From Dissophora ornata (Eukaryota; Mortierellomycota; Mortierellomycetes; Mortierellales; Mortierellaceae), in the NCBI GenBank assembly GCA_025201705.1, contig MU616895.1, positions 1 through 33,502 on the forward strand: 33,502 nt of DNA. Reading direction: 5' to 3'. The notes beneath the pieces were generated by a model that searched no databases, was not told the origin of the DNA, and saw nothing but the letters and a program-made list of their open reading frames with translations. The position numbers were made by a program, and so were the translations under genes. The first letter of the stretch is position 1; each line of letters opens with the position of its first letter. Shown here one piece after another: positions 1 to 9,230 of this stretch.

Positions 1-594
1 CTGCAAGTCCACAAATGTGAGCAAAGGACAGCCTCTCAGCAAAGTGGCAAACGAATGTCGGCTGAAGCAAACGCCATGGAGCTTTATCCGGGACAGCAGG
101 GAGGCAGATGAGCGAGGGATGAGCGCATCGATGGAAATCATCCGAGCAGAGAGACCACCCCTCTTTGCATTCACATCCATCCTGAATGTCAAAGCCTTGA
201 GGCTTCTGTTGTTATTGCTGACGAGATCCATGCACAAAATGCGAAATCGGGCGGATTTGGCACAAGTCAAATGGAGAACCCGCACGTTCTTGATATTTGG
301 ATGTATGAGGGCATTCAACTGAGGCTGGGTTTCGAGATTCTCGACGATGCGGATGTGATGTCCATGCCTGGCAATAACATCATCGCTCAGTAGTTCAAAA
401 GTATTGTGGACCTTGAAGTCGACAGCGTACCAAATCGGAAATATGAAGTCCTTGTACCAGTCCTTGGAGACGCGGACACAAGAGATGGCATCCTTCACGG
501 AGACCAGGCGGCTGATACGAGATCTGATCTCGGGGATATGGAGTGGGTTCTCGGGGATATGAAGTGGATTCTTTCCCGCCAAAAAAGTCGCCAT
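1..594 (-). CDS. F-box/LRR-like protein, 5' part (copy 1, cut by window edge)
   Basis: The frame is open for 198 codons from an ATG in good context (ACCATGG) to the window edge, with no stop, so the 3' part lies outside. The N-terminus (IPEIRSRISRLVSVKDAISC, then VRVSKDWYKDFIFPIWYAVD) has the pattern of a degenerate F-box, which normally binds Skp1 in an SCF ubiquitin ligase. A leucine-rich region follows that would select substrate. It is a close paralogue of the complete gene at 6720-8018: base 1 aligns with base 7446 and the frame is kept throughout. Relative to that copy it carries one extra in-frame heptad near residues 9-22, where NPLHIPE occurs twice because of a 21-bp tandem duplication. 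An intact frame suggests it is still a gene, not a relic. Family assignment is by pattern recognition. Confidence 0.72.
   Translation of the reverse strand, partial: MATFLAGKNPLHIPENPLHIPEIRSRISRLVSVKDAISCVRVSKDWYKDFIFPIWYAVDFKVHNTFELLSDDVIARHGHHIRIVENLETQPQLNALIHPNIKNVRVLHLTCAKSARFRILCMDLVSNNNRSLKALTFRMDVNAKRGGLSARMISIDALIPRSSASLLSRIKLHGVCFSRHSFATLLRGCPLLTFVDLQ
529..570 (-). repeat. 21-bp in-frame tandem duplication in F-box copy 1
   Basis: Two 21-bp units lie head to tail (529-549 and 550-570) with two mismatches. They duplicate the peptide NPLHIPE just after the start of the protein. The paralogue at 7991-8011 has one unit. This accounts exactly for the 21-nt difference between the two copies over the shared coding stretch. 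Confidence 0.9.
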
Positions 595-597
595 GGT

Positions 598-603
598 TTA
601 CAT
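598..603 (-). promoter_or_regulatory. Start-stop minimal upstream ORF of F-box copy 1
   Basis: On the minus strand the leader reads ATG TAA ACC ATG G. An ATG followed at once by a stop therefore sits 9 nt upstream of, and in frame with, the F-box start at 594. The same arrangement is present at 8022-8027. If the transcript starts upstream, ribosomes initiating at the first ATG would stop at once. Whether it is transcribed is not shown. Confidence 0.5.
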
Positions 604-1423
604 GTGTTTTGGCGTCAGTGGAGGATTTGGAAAGACTCTGAGGAGATGAACGAGGGAGAGGAGAGTAAACATTTCATCTTGGGTTGTGTTGGTGGACTGA
701 CGCCCAGTACCACCACGGTCAAAGCGTTTATGCATCAACTTCATTAAACACGTGGCTATATTTTTACTCAGATTCAATCATTCAATCATTTGACATCGAT
801 CACTCTGTTCAGTGAATGGTCGGTCCAACAATACGATGCAAAGAAGTGATATAAATTCCAAAGGCAGTGGGAAACGTACCCAACGATGTTGTACCCAGGT
901 GGCTTGCCTCAGAGCGTTCAAGACATGGGTAGCAAGAAGCTCGAACGACTGAATAGCCCACGCTGAGCGCCGAAATCTCAGTGACAAACTAGCCCGCCGC
1001 AGTGTTGAGAGGAAAACCCCTTGCATTCACATGCGCTTGACTACATCGACATTATTACCGCCTTCTTCCTCTAAATCGCAGCTTTTGTCCGTAATGACCC
1101 CTGCTCTACCTGCAAATTCAATTGGCGTACTCGTTGCAATCAGTCTTGTGGCAGCCAAACGACGTTGCATTTTGATCCGTCGATGTGGGATCCCCTCTCC
1201 TGCTTCATTGAATTTTTGCTCCCCAGCGTGCATTCCCTAATAAAGTGACCTCTATTTGAGTTAACGAGAAAAACCTATTTTTTTATCATGGTCTTCAGGG
1301 CTATCTTGATGGTCTTCTTCAAGGTCACTTCAGAGGTGCTCTCCTACTTGGTACATTCAAGAGACTAAAAAGATCTTGTTTTGGTATTTAACGCCTCAAT
1401 ATAAACAATTATTGCCTTTTGTT

Positions 1424-1429
1424 TTTATT
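1424..1429 (-). terminator. Poly(A) signal of the channel gene
   Basis: AATAAA on the minus strand, 129 nt past the stop codon of the gene ending at 1559. It is the best cleavage/polyadenylation signal in this flank. Confidence 0.5.
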
Positions 1430-1558
1430 GATAAAGCGCCGACTTCACGTATCATTTGTTTACTATTGCGTTGACCCCGAACTCTTCATTATCGACTTCT
1501 TCATGTCCAATAACATCTCCACCATCATCTTGGTGTCTTTTTCCCGAGCCATTTCCAT

Positions 1559-4500
1559 CTATTGTATCGCTCGCTTCAATGACTCTACATCCGTCAATGC
1601 TATGTTGGCTGTCTCGACTGTTTCGACATCAGCTGCCGATGATTTTACTGCTGTTTTGTGGAATCTTTCCAGCAACTCTGGTCGATCGTATTTCTCGGCA
1701 AACAGTCGAACTTGCTCCTCCGTAGCGGTGTAAAAAATATACCGTGGGAAATGATCGCGTTGGAGTCTGTAGTTTGGAATGGCGTAGTAGAGATTTTCAA
1801 TTCTAGCAAGGACCTCAATACGACTACGCAGCCAGACAAAAAGTCCTCTGGCGGCGCCAGTGTCATGGTGTTCGTTCATAAGTGCTACGGATAAACACGA
1901 GAGTCTCAAAGTGTCAGTCAATGGATATGGAATGATAAGTAGGAGACACTCGAGATACTATGAAAACACTTACCAATTACAACATTGAGCATTAGAATTA
2001 CGGTCAGAAAGACAAATAGAGCTGCCATAGCTTGCACCGATACTTGCCCTTGGCCCATGCTGTCGGCCAAAGCGGTGTATTGGCCGGCAATAAAGAAATA
2101 CGTCGTTGTTACGGCATCAAAGTACTGGCTCGGAAAAGCTGGTTCAGCGTCGGTGCATGCTTCTGGATAGTTGCCGTTGCTTGGTTTGGGGCAGATGGAT
2201 TGGTAGTTCGTCTGAGTGAGATAAAGCAGCGAGTGTGCGAAAGCAAGCACGAAGACAGCCAGAATGAAGAAGAAGGAAGGCACGTTCACCAAGATGCTGG
2301 TAATGATAGTGGCCACCTGGCAGATGTTCTTATAAACACGCAACTCGAAAATCTATTTCACAAAAAAGGTGAGTACCTCAGACCGATAGCTGCAATCCAC
2401 TAATTGTAGTGATGCAGCATAACTTACAAAGTGAATATAGATCCCAATAATTGCAAAACTCAGTAGTCGGTTGCTGTTCACCTCTCGAGGAATCACCAGC
2501 TGGATAGTGCTCACGACCATCGGGAGCAGGTACACAAATAGGTCGAGAGCGTTATAAACCGTAAAGCACCGTCTCCAGTTTCCACGGGCATGCTTCAGTT
2601 CTAAATACAAGAAAATTAATCCCATAACCAAGATGGCGATGAACTGGCCTCTCAGCACACTGCCTGCTTTGTTGTAAACGAATTGTCCATCATCGGAATA
2701 GTCGCCAGTGGGCAGATTGATTTGATAGAACGACACTGTGATGACCAGAATATAGTAGATAATTTGGAAGATGAAGCGGAGAATCCAGAACACACGGCCA
2801 AAGCGGTTCCTATTGCACAAATGGAGTGAATTAAGTCAGAGCGGAGCAAACACGGGATAAAATGTGGCTTCTTCCCTACTTACCATTTGAAATCCACGAT
2901 CGCCTGCAAAGCTAGGTTGTCGTATACCCCGACCGGAAGAGAATGACAAACCACGGTTGGAGCGCGGTTAAAATCGACGAAATACAGTAATATTTTTGAA
3001 CATCGTCCAATCCATGAGAGAGAAGAAATTTCGGCTGCACTTGATTGCGACGTATCCGCACCAATCGCTTGCACACTGAATGCCAGCGAGACTGGGGCCA
3101 TGTAAAAATCCAGCTTGATTTGTTTATTCAGGCTGTCATTCTCTCGCGCCTTCGGGAAGCACTTGGGTGCTGGTGACAAATTCAATGGCCCAATCGTCAT
3201 TGGCAATTGAGATTGCACCTGGAAGATGGGGTTGGGATACTCGCACAGCTCGTTCTTGAATTCCTGAAATCTCTCAACTCCTCCAGAAATATTCTTCCAC
3301 AGGAATGACTGTTGCCTAGGAGGGTTGTTGAGAACGGCGTCCTGTACTAAGCACATTCGGCGGTAGTCTGACGGTAAGAATGCAGCTTGACGTGTGATCC
3401 ACAAAGTCGTAGAAGGATCTTTCTCTGCGATGTGTGGCAAGCTCTCCAACAAAAAATTGAGGTACCCCGAGTTACCGTTCGGCTCAATCTTGTTGCCATT
3501 CCTCGCCGATCTCAACATGTATTCCGCAAGTGACTGGATCATGGCTCGTTGTGAATGGTTTGACAAGATTCCGAAGATGTCTTTCTCGGGGTCCCTTGAA
3601 AACAGACTTGCGTGGGGAACCCACGACATTTTGATATCCTCGAGGATGTCCCGAAAGAGGCGCTCGCAGCCGTCAACTTCACAATGCTTAACAAAGGCGC
3701 CAATGACAGAATTGTTGATCGAATCGCTATGGTCCGGATATCGATTGATGTGCCGCATCAAATACTGCTGAGTCGCTGCAAACATAGCCTCGCCCTCCAA
3801 GAAATACTTGAGCACGAATGGAATGAACTTGATACATTTCAATGTTTCTTGGTTGCCAAAATAGCACGATCGGGAGACATCCAGTGTAATAGCCGGTCTC
3901 AGATCATTCCGTGGCCACTTCAAGATTTTTCCGTGGCTACACAACAACGGATATTCAATATCATCATCATTCTTGAGGCGGTGCAGCTCGTTTCTCAGGG
4001 CTTCCAGTTGCGCCTCCAGCTGCGTCATATTGAGATCCGTTGCGAGGATGGGGTTCGCACTCTCCAAGACTGCGGTCAGCTCCTTAAGTGCCGCATTCTC
4101 CATCTTCCTGGCTGCACTCTCCATTTCCAAGGCCCCGACCTCCTTCTCCAACCACAACTGTGGATCATCGCTTGGTTCGAAGCTCAGCAGGGTGAATGAC
4201 CCACCTCGAGTTGAAGGGAGTTGCCAGAGACATACACCAAACTCAAAACGAACAGCGAATCTCCTCTTACGTAGAAGAACAACCACCTCAGGCTCACAGT
4301 GATAAAAAAATGTTTGAGAGAACACTTCTATCTCATCGACCTCACTGTGGCTATCGACGCCACCATATTGATAAACTCGCAAGGAAATCTCCTCCATGCT
4401 CAAGTTGCGATCCAAGACGAAATTGTACCCCCATTCCGCCGACCCGGAAGTATTCATTGGGATGAATGGCCTTGACTCTTCGCGCATCTGGGTTGGAATA

Positions 4501-5832
4501 TCTTGACCTGAAATGGGGCTCAAGCACAGCAAATCCAAACGGCGCTCCGTAGTCGAGTGCGACAAGGCAGGGAATGTGCAAGCTCCTTCACATGGGCTGT
4601 GGTTATCAACAGTCTGATGAGACCGAGATAAAATATATTGTAAATAGAGACTTTGTCTGACAAAGCACATAATGAGAATGTGTTTCACAGTCCGCAACCT
4701 CAGTTCCTCAAATACATTCAACCAACCTCGTAGCCTGAGATGTAGAAGTCTCATCAATCCATGTGGCCATGTTTGCGACATCAAAGACCTTTATGGAAGA
4801 GTTGATTACGGCGAATATTCGGTAATCATTCAAGCACTGTAATTCTTCCGCCTTTCCGTCCAGCTGTTGCATCCCAATCGTCAATCCTGAATCGGTAAAG
4901 AATGCAAACAACAACTGAAGTTCTGAAAACACAACGACGGAGCCGTCTCTTGAAAAGCAAGCATGTCGACCTCTTGGTTCATATACAGAGGCTCGAAGGT
5001 TGAATGGTGCTATGTGCAAGTAAGACCTCAGGCTACCATTGCGCCAGTTCCAAACCGATGAAATGCCAAGGCCATTACTCCAAAGAAATAACGAATCATG
5101 CATAGACTCCATGAGTAGCTTGCACGCGTCCCGACGAGGAACTTTGACTCCACAAATAACAGCTGTGCTTCTGACTGAGATCTCCTGAAGGCTGAGGGAA
5201 TAGATGCAAGAATCCGAACGGTTGGGCGCCTGTAGATCGTACACGGCAATCGAAAGTCCATCGCAGGCAACAAAGACATGCTCTTGATCGGCAGAAGAGA
5301 TAGGGAGTCCAGGGGCCTTTTTCTGAAGTCGCGCAAAGCCGATAAATGAGTTGAGTTTTGGTGCCAGATTGACCTCCGTAATTTGATTCGGTGAAGTCAC
5401 ACTTGCAACAGTCTCCTTGATTTCCACCGGTGTGAAAGTATAGTCGCATTTGAAGAAGCGGCAAGGGAAGTTTCCTCGTCTCAATTCTGTCTCGGCTTCC
5501 CATTTCTCTTGGTCGGTTGGAATCTCGAACACCGCTAGAGTGGATCCGTCGGCCGAAATAGTCAAACCCAGCCAGGCTTCGCTCGAATAGTGCGGAATAG
5601 GAAAGGTCCCCGTTGCCTTTCGGAGGGATGGAATACTCTCAAAGGCCACGTCTTTCACTGCAGTGTCAGTCAAATCCCAGATGTCGATAATAAACTGGGG
5701 GTGATCGACAGTCAATCTAGCTGCAAATCGCTCATCTGCAGATATAATGATTTTGGATGAGGTGGAAGTGTGTCTTATGCTTTGCCTATCCACGTTTTCG
5801 ATATCGGCAATACTTGCGTTCGATGTAGACAT
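1559..5832 (-). CDS. WD40-like propeller plus TRP-like ion channel protein (5 exons, frame conflict)
   Basis: Exons: 5832-4727, about 4585 (or 4582 or 4596)-2884, 2809-2428, 2352-1974, 1884-1559. Introns after the first are 74, 75 and 89 nt with GTAAG donors and TAG acceptors. The N-terminal half shows repeated propeller-like strands (ISADGSTLAVFE, FSRDGSVVVFS, IKVFDVA). A coiled coil follows (ALEMESAARKMENAALKELT onward). The C-terminal third holds about six hydrophobic segments, a pore-like loop (YFDAVTTTYFFIAGQY) and a last helix ending ILMLNVVIALMN, as in Ion_trans/TRP channels. I expect a membrane cation channel with a cytosolic propeller; the substrate is unknown. The first intron has a GTTGGT donor. 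Downstream of it two frames compete: one gives HIPCLVALDYGAPFG and AIHPNEYFRVGG, the other carries all later domains. They meet at a run of five G (4428-4432). An acceptor at 4597 avoids the shift but encodes an unconvincing segment. Length is about 1300 aa. Confidence 0.75.
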
Positions 5833-6270
5833 ATCCGATGGGGAGGAGGAGAAGGAGAATGTGAATGATGCTAAGTATGCTAGCGCAGTGAATTGTGAAA
5901 GAGGAAAGAAGCAATCCCAGGAAGACCGCTATGTAAAGTGATATAAAAAACATTGCGCCAAATTTGTGGCGAAGGGATGCGTCAAGAAATGAGTGAAATA
6001 AGCAGCGAGCCCCTGTTTCACAAAAGATGGCGAAGTAACCTCCACAGTGGCACAGCAATTACAAACCTTGTTCTTCTCGCTCAACTCAACTAAAGCCGTC
6101 TATTGCAGTCCAGTGGTCTCCCCTTCAGTTTAGGTCGTCTGCGATGGATTTACCTCTCTCTCCATATTTGAAGTTAATCTCACAAAGCCTCTCCGGCAAG
6201 TTGTGTAATTCAGAGTCCCACGATTAAAGACAAAAAAAATCAAATCTACGGCACGGGAGGCGAGAGGGAC

Positions 6271-6374
6271 GGAGACGGTGTGAGTCGAACCTTGAGATTC
6301 ATGAAAATGAATCTCCGCGGCCCACTGAATTGATTTCTCTCAAGGACTGTGTGTTGCTTCGCCAACGCGTGTCC
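6271..6374 (-). other. Degenerate tRNA-like / Pol III-type element
   Basis: On the minus strand the ends GGACACG (6374-6368) and CGTCTCC (6277-6271) can form 6 of 7 acceptor-stem pairs. Between them are an A-box-like TTGGCGAAGC, a perfect 9-bp hairpin (6294-6315) placed where a long variable arm would be, and a B-box-like GGTTCGACTC. Eight T follow at 6239-6232, a possible Pol III stop. However the T-stem does not pair and no clean anticodon arm is visible, so it is not a functional tRNA. It may be a decayed Ser/Leu-type tRNA or the head of a SINE. Confidence 0.25.
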
Positions 6375-6514
6375 TTTTCTACTTTTTTTTTTGTAACATT
6401 CTACACTAGCAAGTTGCCTCCGAATAAAAACCAATGCTACCATACTACCACACTATTGTTTTGAATTAAGGGTGTCGTGGTTATGTTTAGTTTTGCTAGA
6501 TAGTGTTCAGGGTT

Positions 6515-6520
6515 TTTATT
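6515..6520 (-). terminator. Poly(A) signal of F-box copy 2
   Basis: AATAAA on the minus strand, 200 nt past the stop codon at 6720. It is the nearest canonical signal in the flank. Confidence 0.4.
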
Positions 6521-6719
6521 CGGTCTTTCACTCAGTGCTTAATATCAGCATCAGTCCGCTGCGTAAAACGTGCGGGTGCCAAGCCAGACTGACTTCAATT
6601 GATCAAACTTCAAGAGATGTCTTGCCACACGCTCCTCAATTGCTGTCTCTTTGATCCCGTCCGCAGGAGGCTCGGCGAACTCATTGCTCCCCTCTCCCTG
6701 TCCAGTCTCCTTCTCCTGT

Positions 6720-8018
6720 CTAGTCTCCTTCTCCTGTCCCTCTTCTAAGACTTTCTTGTTTTTTTTTCATTGTCCCTTCCACCCACAATTGAAGAGCCCT
6801 GTTAACCTTCTCTTTGGTATCCAAACTTCGAATCCGGACCCGAAGCCGTTGTAGTCCTCGGCATACCCATTCCTCCTCCACAAAATCCATATCCATCTCG
6901 TGAAGCTCAACCGAAAGGACCGCGAGGTTTGGGCAGCTGCGTGGCAGCAACTGTAGAGCCCGACCCGACACTCGAAAGGGATCTTCCCTGGAAAGAAAAT
7001 CATCCTGCTCAGTCTTGGATTCATTGTCGCTCCAGAAAGTGGATACACCTTGCAACGTCGTCTGGTGAAATAACAGTGCCACGATGACATCCGTAGAAAG
7101 TTGCTCGTACTGGAAAGTGACAGCTTCTAGGTTGTTAAACGCATTCGCTACCAAATCGAATAGAACCGGGCTTGGTGTTCTCCATGTGCCAATTTCTGAT
7201 ACTTTCGGACAACAGATTCTTGTCTCTGCCTTGATCCGCTCACTGGAAACGATCAATGTTGTTTCTAAACTGTAGCATTGCCAATAGGTTAAACTGGGAA
7301 AATGAACGAGCAGCGTCAAACCAAGGGGCGAGACGTCGGATTCAGGGTCGAGTTTGAAGACTTGTTTGATTGGTGCTATGAGTGTGGTCACTCCCGTGTG
7401 TTGGAAAGCGTCATTTGAGGAGCCTGAGAGTATGGCGACATCCTGCTGCAAGTCCACAGATGTGAGCAAAGGACAACCTCTCAGCAAGGAGACAAACGAA
7501 TCTCGGCTGAAGCAAACACCCTGGAGTCTTATCGAGGACAACAGGGAGACAGATGAGTGAGAGGTGAACGCATCGACGGAAATCATCCGAGCAGAGAGAT
7601 CACCCTTCTTTGCATTCACATCCATCTCGAATGTCAAATCCTTGAGGCTTTTGTTATTGTTTCTGACGAGATCCATGCACAGAATGCGAAATCGGGCGGA
7701 CGTGGCACAGGTCAAATAGAGAACTTGTACGTTCTTGATATTTGGATGTACGAGGGCATTCAACTGAGGCTGGGTTTCGAGATTCTCGACGATGCGAATG
7801 TGGTGTCCATGCTTGGCAATAACATCAGCGCTCAGTCGATCAAAAGTAGTGTGGACCTTGAAGTCGACAGCGTACCAAATCGGAAATATGAAGTCCTTGT
7901 ACCAGTCCTTGGAGACGCGGACGCAAGAGATGGCATCCTTCACGGAGACCAGGCGGCTGATACGAGATCTGATCTCGGGGATATGAAGTGGATTCTTTCT
8001 GACCAAAAGAGTCGCCAT
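6720..8018 (-). CDS. F-box/LRR-like protein (copy 2, complete, single exon)
   Basis: An intronless frame of 432 aa starts at an ATG in good context. Residues about 10-50 (IPEIRSRISRLVSVKDAISC, then CVRVSKDWYKDF) fit a degenerate F-box, the Skp1-binding part of SCF ubiquitin ligases. The rest has repeated leucine/valine-spaced stretches such as GCPLLTSVDLQQDVAIL and SCPNLAVLSVELHEMD, typical of an irregular LRR substrate-binding region. The C-terminus (CRGLQRLRVRIRSLDTKEK) resembles the conserved tail I remember from the expanded Mortierella F-box family. It is paralogous to the edge gene at 1-594 and shares its upstream flank, so the pair arose by duplication. The target is unknown. A start-stop minimal ORF precedes the ATG. 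Confidence 0.78.
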   Translation of the reverse strand: MATLLVRKNPLHIPEIRSRISRLVSVKDAISCVRVSKDWYKDFIFPIWYAVDFKVHTTFDRLSADVIAKHGHHIRIVENLETQPQLNALVHPNIKNVQVLYLTCATSARFRILCMDLVRNNNKSLKDLTFEMDVNAKKGDLSARMISVDAFTSHSSVSLLSSIRLQGVCFSRDSFVSLLRGCPLLTSVDLQQDVAILSGSSNDAFQHTGVTTLIAPIKQVFKLDPESDVSPLGLTLLVHFPSLTYWQCYSLETTLIVSSERIKAETRICCPKVSEIGTWRTPSPVLFDLVANAFNNLEAVTFQYEQLSTDVIVALLFHQTTLQGVSTFWSDNESKTEQDDFLSREDPFRVSGRALQLLPRSCPNLAVLSVELHEMDMDFVEEEWVCRGLQRLRVRIRSLDTKEKVNRALQLWVEGTMKKKQESLRRGTGEGD

Positions 8019-8450
8019 GGTTTACATGTGTTTTGGCGTCGGTGGAGGATTTGGAAAGACTCTGAGGAGATGAACGAGGGAGAGGAGAGTAAACATTTCA
8101 TCTTGGGTTGTGTTGGTCAACTTAATGGACTGACGCCCAGTACCACCACGGTCAAAGCGTTTATGCATCAACTTCATTAAACACGTGGCTGTTTCCTTTT
8201 TCAGATATCAATCATTTGACATCGATCACCTCGAACGACTGAACAACCCACGCCGAGCACCGAATTCTCAGTTACAAACTAGCCCGCCGCAGTGTTGAGA
8301 GGAAAACCCCTTGTATTCACATGCGCTTGACTACTTCGACATCATTTTACTGCCTTCTTCCTCTAAATCAGAACCTTTGTCCGTAATGGTCGCTGTTCTA
8401 CCTGCGAATTCAGTGAGTATCCCGTTACAATCATCTGTGGTAGGCTGAAG
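7446..8450. repeat. Segmental duplication, copy 2 (pairs with 1-1165)
   Basis: Same orientation as copy 1. It covers F-box codons from about residue 191 back to the start, plus about 430 bp of upstream flank. Homology runs leftwards out of copy 1 at the window edge, so the true unit probably contains the whole F-box gene. The right end fades near 8450, shortly before the hypothetical gene at 8602. Confidence 0.85.
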
Positions 8451-8601
8451 GCGCTCAAGAAGGCATCATGGTTGAACAATAGAGAAGAAGTTTCTTTTTA
8501 CATATAATCCGAATGAAACGGCTCCTCTCGTGCTAAGTTCAATACGGGATGACCGTAACCGTCATTGCCAGTCTACTGGAGGACGCGTTTCCTATCACTA
8601 C
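8019..8601. other. Intergenic: F-box copy 2 upstream flank
   Basis: Bases up to about 8450 are the duplicated flank and presumed F-box promoter. The remaining ~150 bp lie before the plus-strand hypothetical gene. The plus frame of that gene stays open upstream of its ATG (back to a TGA near 8475), so an upstream exon or a lost 5' part is possible. No convincing splice acceptor with a partner exon was found. Confidence 0.45.
8022..8027 (-). promoter_or_regulatory. Start-stop minimal upstream ORF of F-box copy 2
   Basis: ATG TAA lies in frame and 9 nt upstream of the main ATG at 8018, with ACC between stop and start. It is identical in position and sequence to the element in copy 1 (598-603). 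Confidence 0.5.
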
Positions 8602-9150
8602 ATGGCTGAGGACATGCCTCATATCTACCTGCTTTTGAGAGAGTTGTCCGGCAAGACTGCAGTCAAGGATGCAGAACGGCGAATTATGGAATGGACCAAC
8701 GTACTGGCGGAGGAGAACAAATCCTTGTTTGAGATCAGGAAGCGTGCCAATGCCGCTGCGGCTGTATCTGGAAACCCACCATCAAAGCCTACCTACCTCG
8801 GCATCTCAGCTCTTCCACCTGCTGCTGCTCTCCTGGGAGGACTAACGAACCTATCGACACCACATTTTGATATCAAATATGCGTACACGCCTAAAATTTC
8901 ACACGCGATGCGCGTTGTTGCTGCTCAGCCGACCATTGCCTCTCACTCAAGAGTGAGCAGCGAAAACAGCTTCCATGTCGAGTTGAAAGAGGTCGTTACT
9001 GAAAATCCATCGTTCCACTGTTCCTTGGCCTATAGCGGTGGAGATAAAGAGGAATTCTTTGATGCGGATAGACAGGATAGTTTTGATGACGAGAGGGATG
9101 ATGGTGTGGATGTAGATATGCTCGTTGTTGACCATCACTCTCATCACTAG
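8602..9150 (+). CDS. Hypothetical protein, possibly a truncated gene
   Basis: I do not recognise this protein. From the ATG at 8602 it gives 182 aa; the same frame continues open upstream, with a GTG at 8530. The first third is polar and probably helical (LLLRELSGKTAVKDAERRIM). An Ala/Pro-rich stretch follows. The end is strongly acidic (KEEFFDADRQDSFDDERDD) and finishes in a His-rich tail. The EEFFDA acidic patch resembles linkers seen in oxysterol-binding proteins, but nothing else supports that. An AATAAA follows 81 nt after the stop, which argues for a transcript. The 5' end lies about 150 bp from the edge of the duplicated F-box flank, so the gene may have been cut by that rearrangement. 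Confidence 0.4.
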   Translation: MAEDMPHIYLLLRELSGKTAVKDAERRIMEWTNVLAEENKSLFEIRKRANAAAAVSGNPPSKPTYLGISALPPAAALLGGLTNLSTPHFDIKYAYTPKISHAMRVVAAQPTIASHSRVSSENSFHVELKEVVTENPSFHCSLAYSGGDKEEFFDADRQDSFDDERDDGVDVDMLVVDHHSHH

Positions 9151-9230
9151 GGGAAAAAAAATGTCAACCTTGATCTTATAAACTCAACCTATTTCGCTCC
9201 CCTCTACTACATTTCACATTAACATGCCCT

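Larger units (their letters stand above)
1..1165. repeat. Segmental duplication, copy 1 (pairs with 7446-8450)
   Basis: The F-box coding part and its upstream flank recur in the same orientation about 7.4 kb away. Shared blocks are 1 to about 770 with 7446 to about 8200, and about 940-1165 with about 8229-8450. Differences include the 21-bp duplication, a stretch of about 136 bp at 804-939 present only here, and a 9-bp stretch near 8120 present only in the other copy. The left boundary is off the window. The right boundary is fuzzy, with similarity fading after about 1165. Confidence 0.85.
595..1558. other. Intergenic: F-box copy 1 upstream flank and channel-gene 3' flank
   Basis: No gene is supported here. 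Bases 595-770 and about 940-1165 are the duplicated upstream flank of the F-box gene. Bases 804-939 are absent from the other copy. Short open frames occur at 778-1026 and 1027-1233 on the minus strand. The second encodes a peptide (ITDKSCDLEEEG) that recurs as ITDKGSDLEEEG in the duplicate flank, where the frame then breaks. I read this as part of a dispersed repeat, not an exon. An AATAAA for the channel gene lies at 1424-1429 on the minus strand. Confidence 0.6.
5833..6719. other. Intergenic: channel-gene promoter and F-box copy 2 3' flank
   Basis: No protein gene is supported. The left part is the likely promoter and leader of the minus-strand channel gene. The middle holds a Pol III-like element (6232-6374, described separately). 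The right part is the 3' flank of the F-box gene with its AATAAA. The short open frames here have no recognisable features. Confidence 0.55.

Noticed and set aside
778..1026. 82-codon minus-strand open frame
   Set aside because: It spans the ~136-bp block that is missing from the duplicate flank and has no recognisable features. It is better explained as repeat or intergenic sequence.
5096..5503. Minus-strand frame of 135 codons inside the channel gene
   Set aside because: It overlaps exon 1 in another frame and lacks the propeller pattern of the main frame; a shadow.
6271..6374. A functional tRNA-Ser/Leu with a long variable arm
   Set aside because: The B box and acceptor ends are suggestive, but the T-stem has essentially no pairing and no clean anticodon arm is visible. 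Kept only as a degenerate element.
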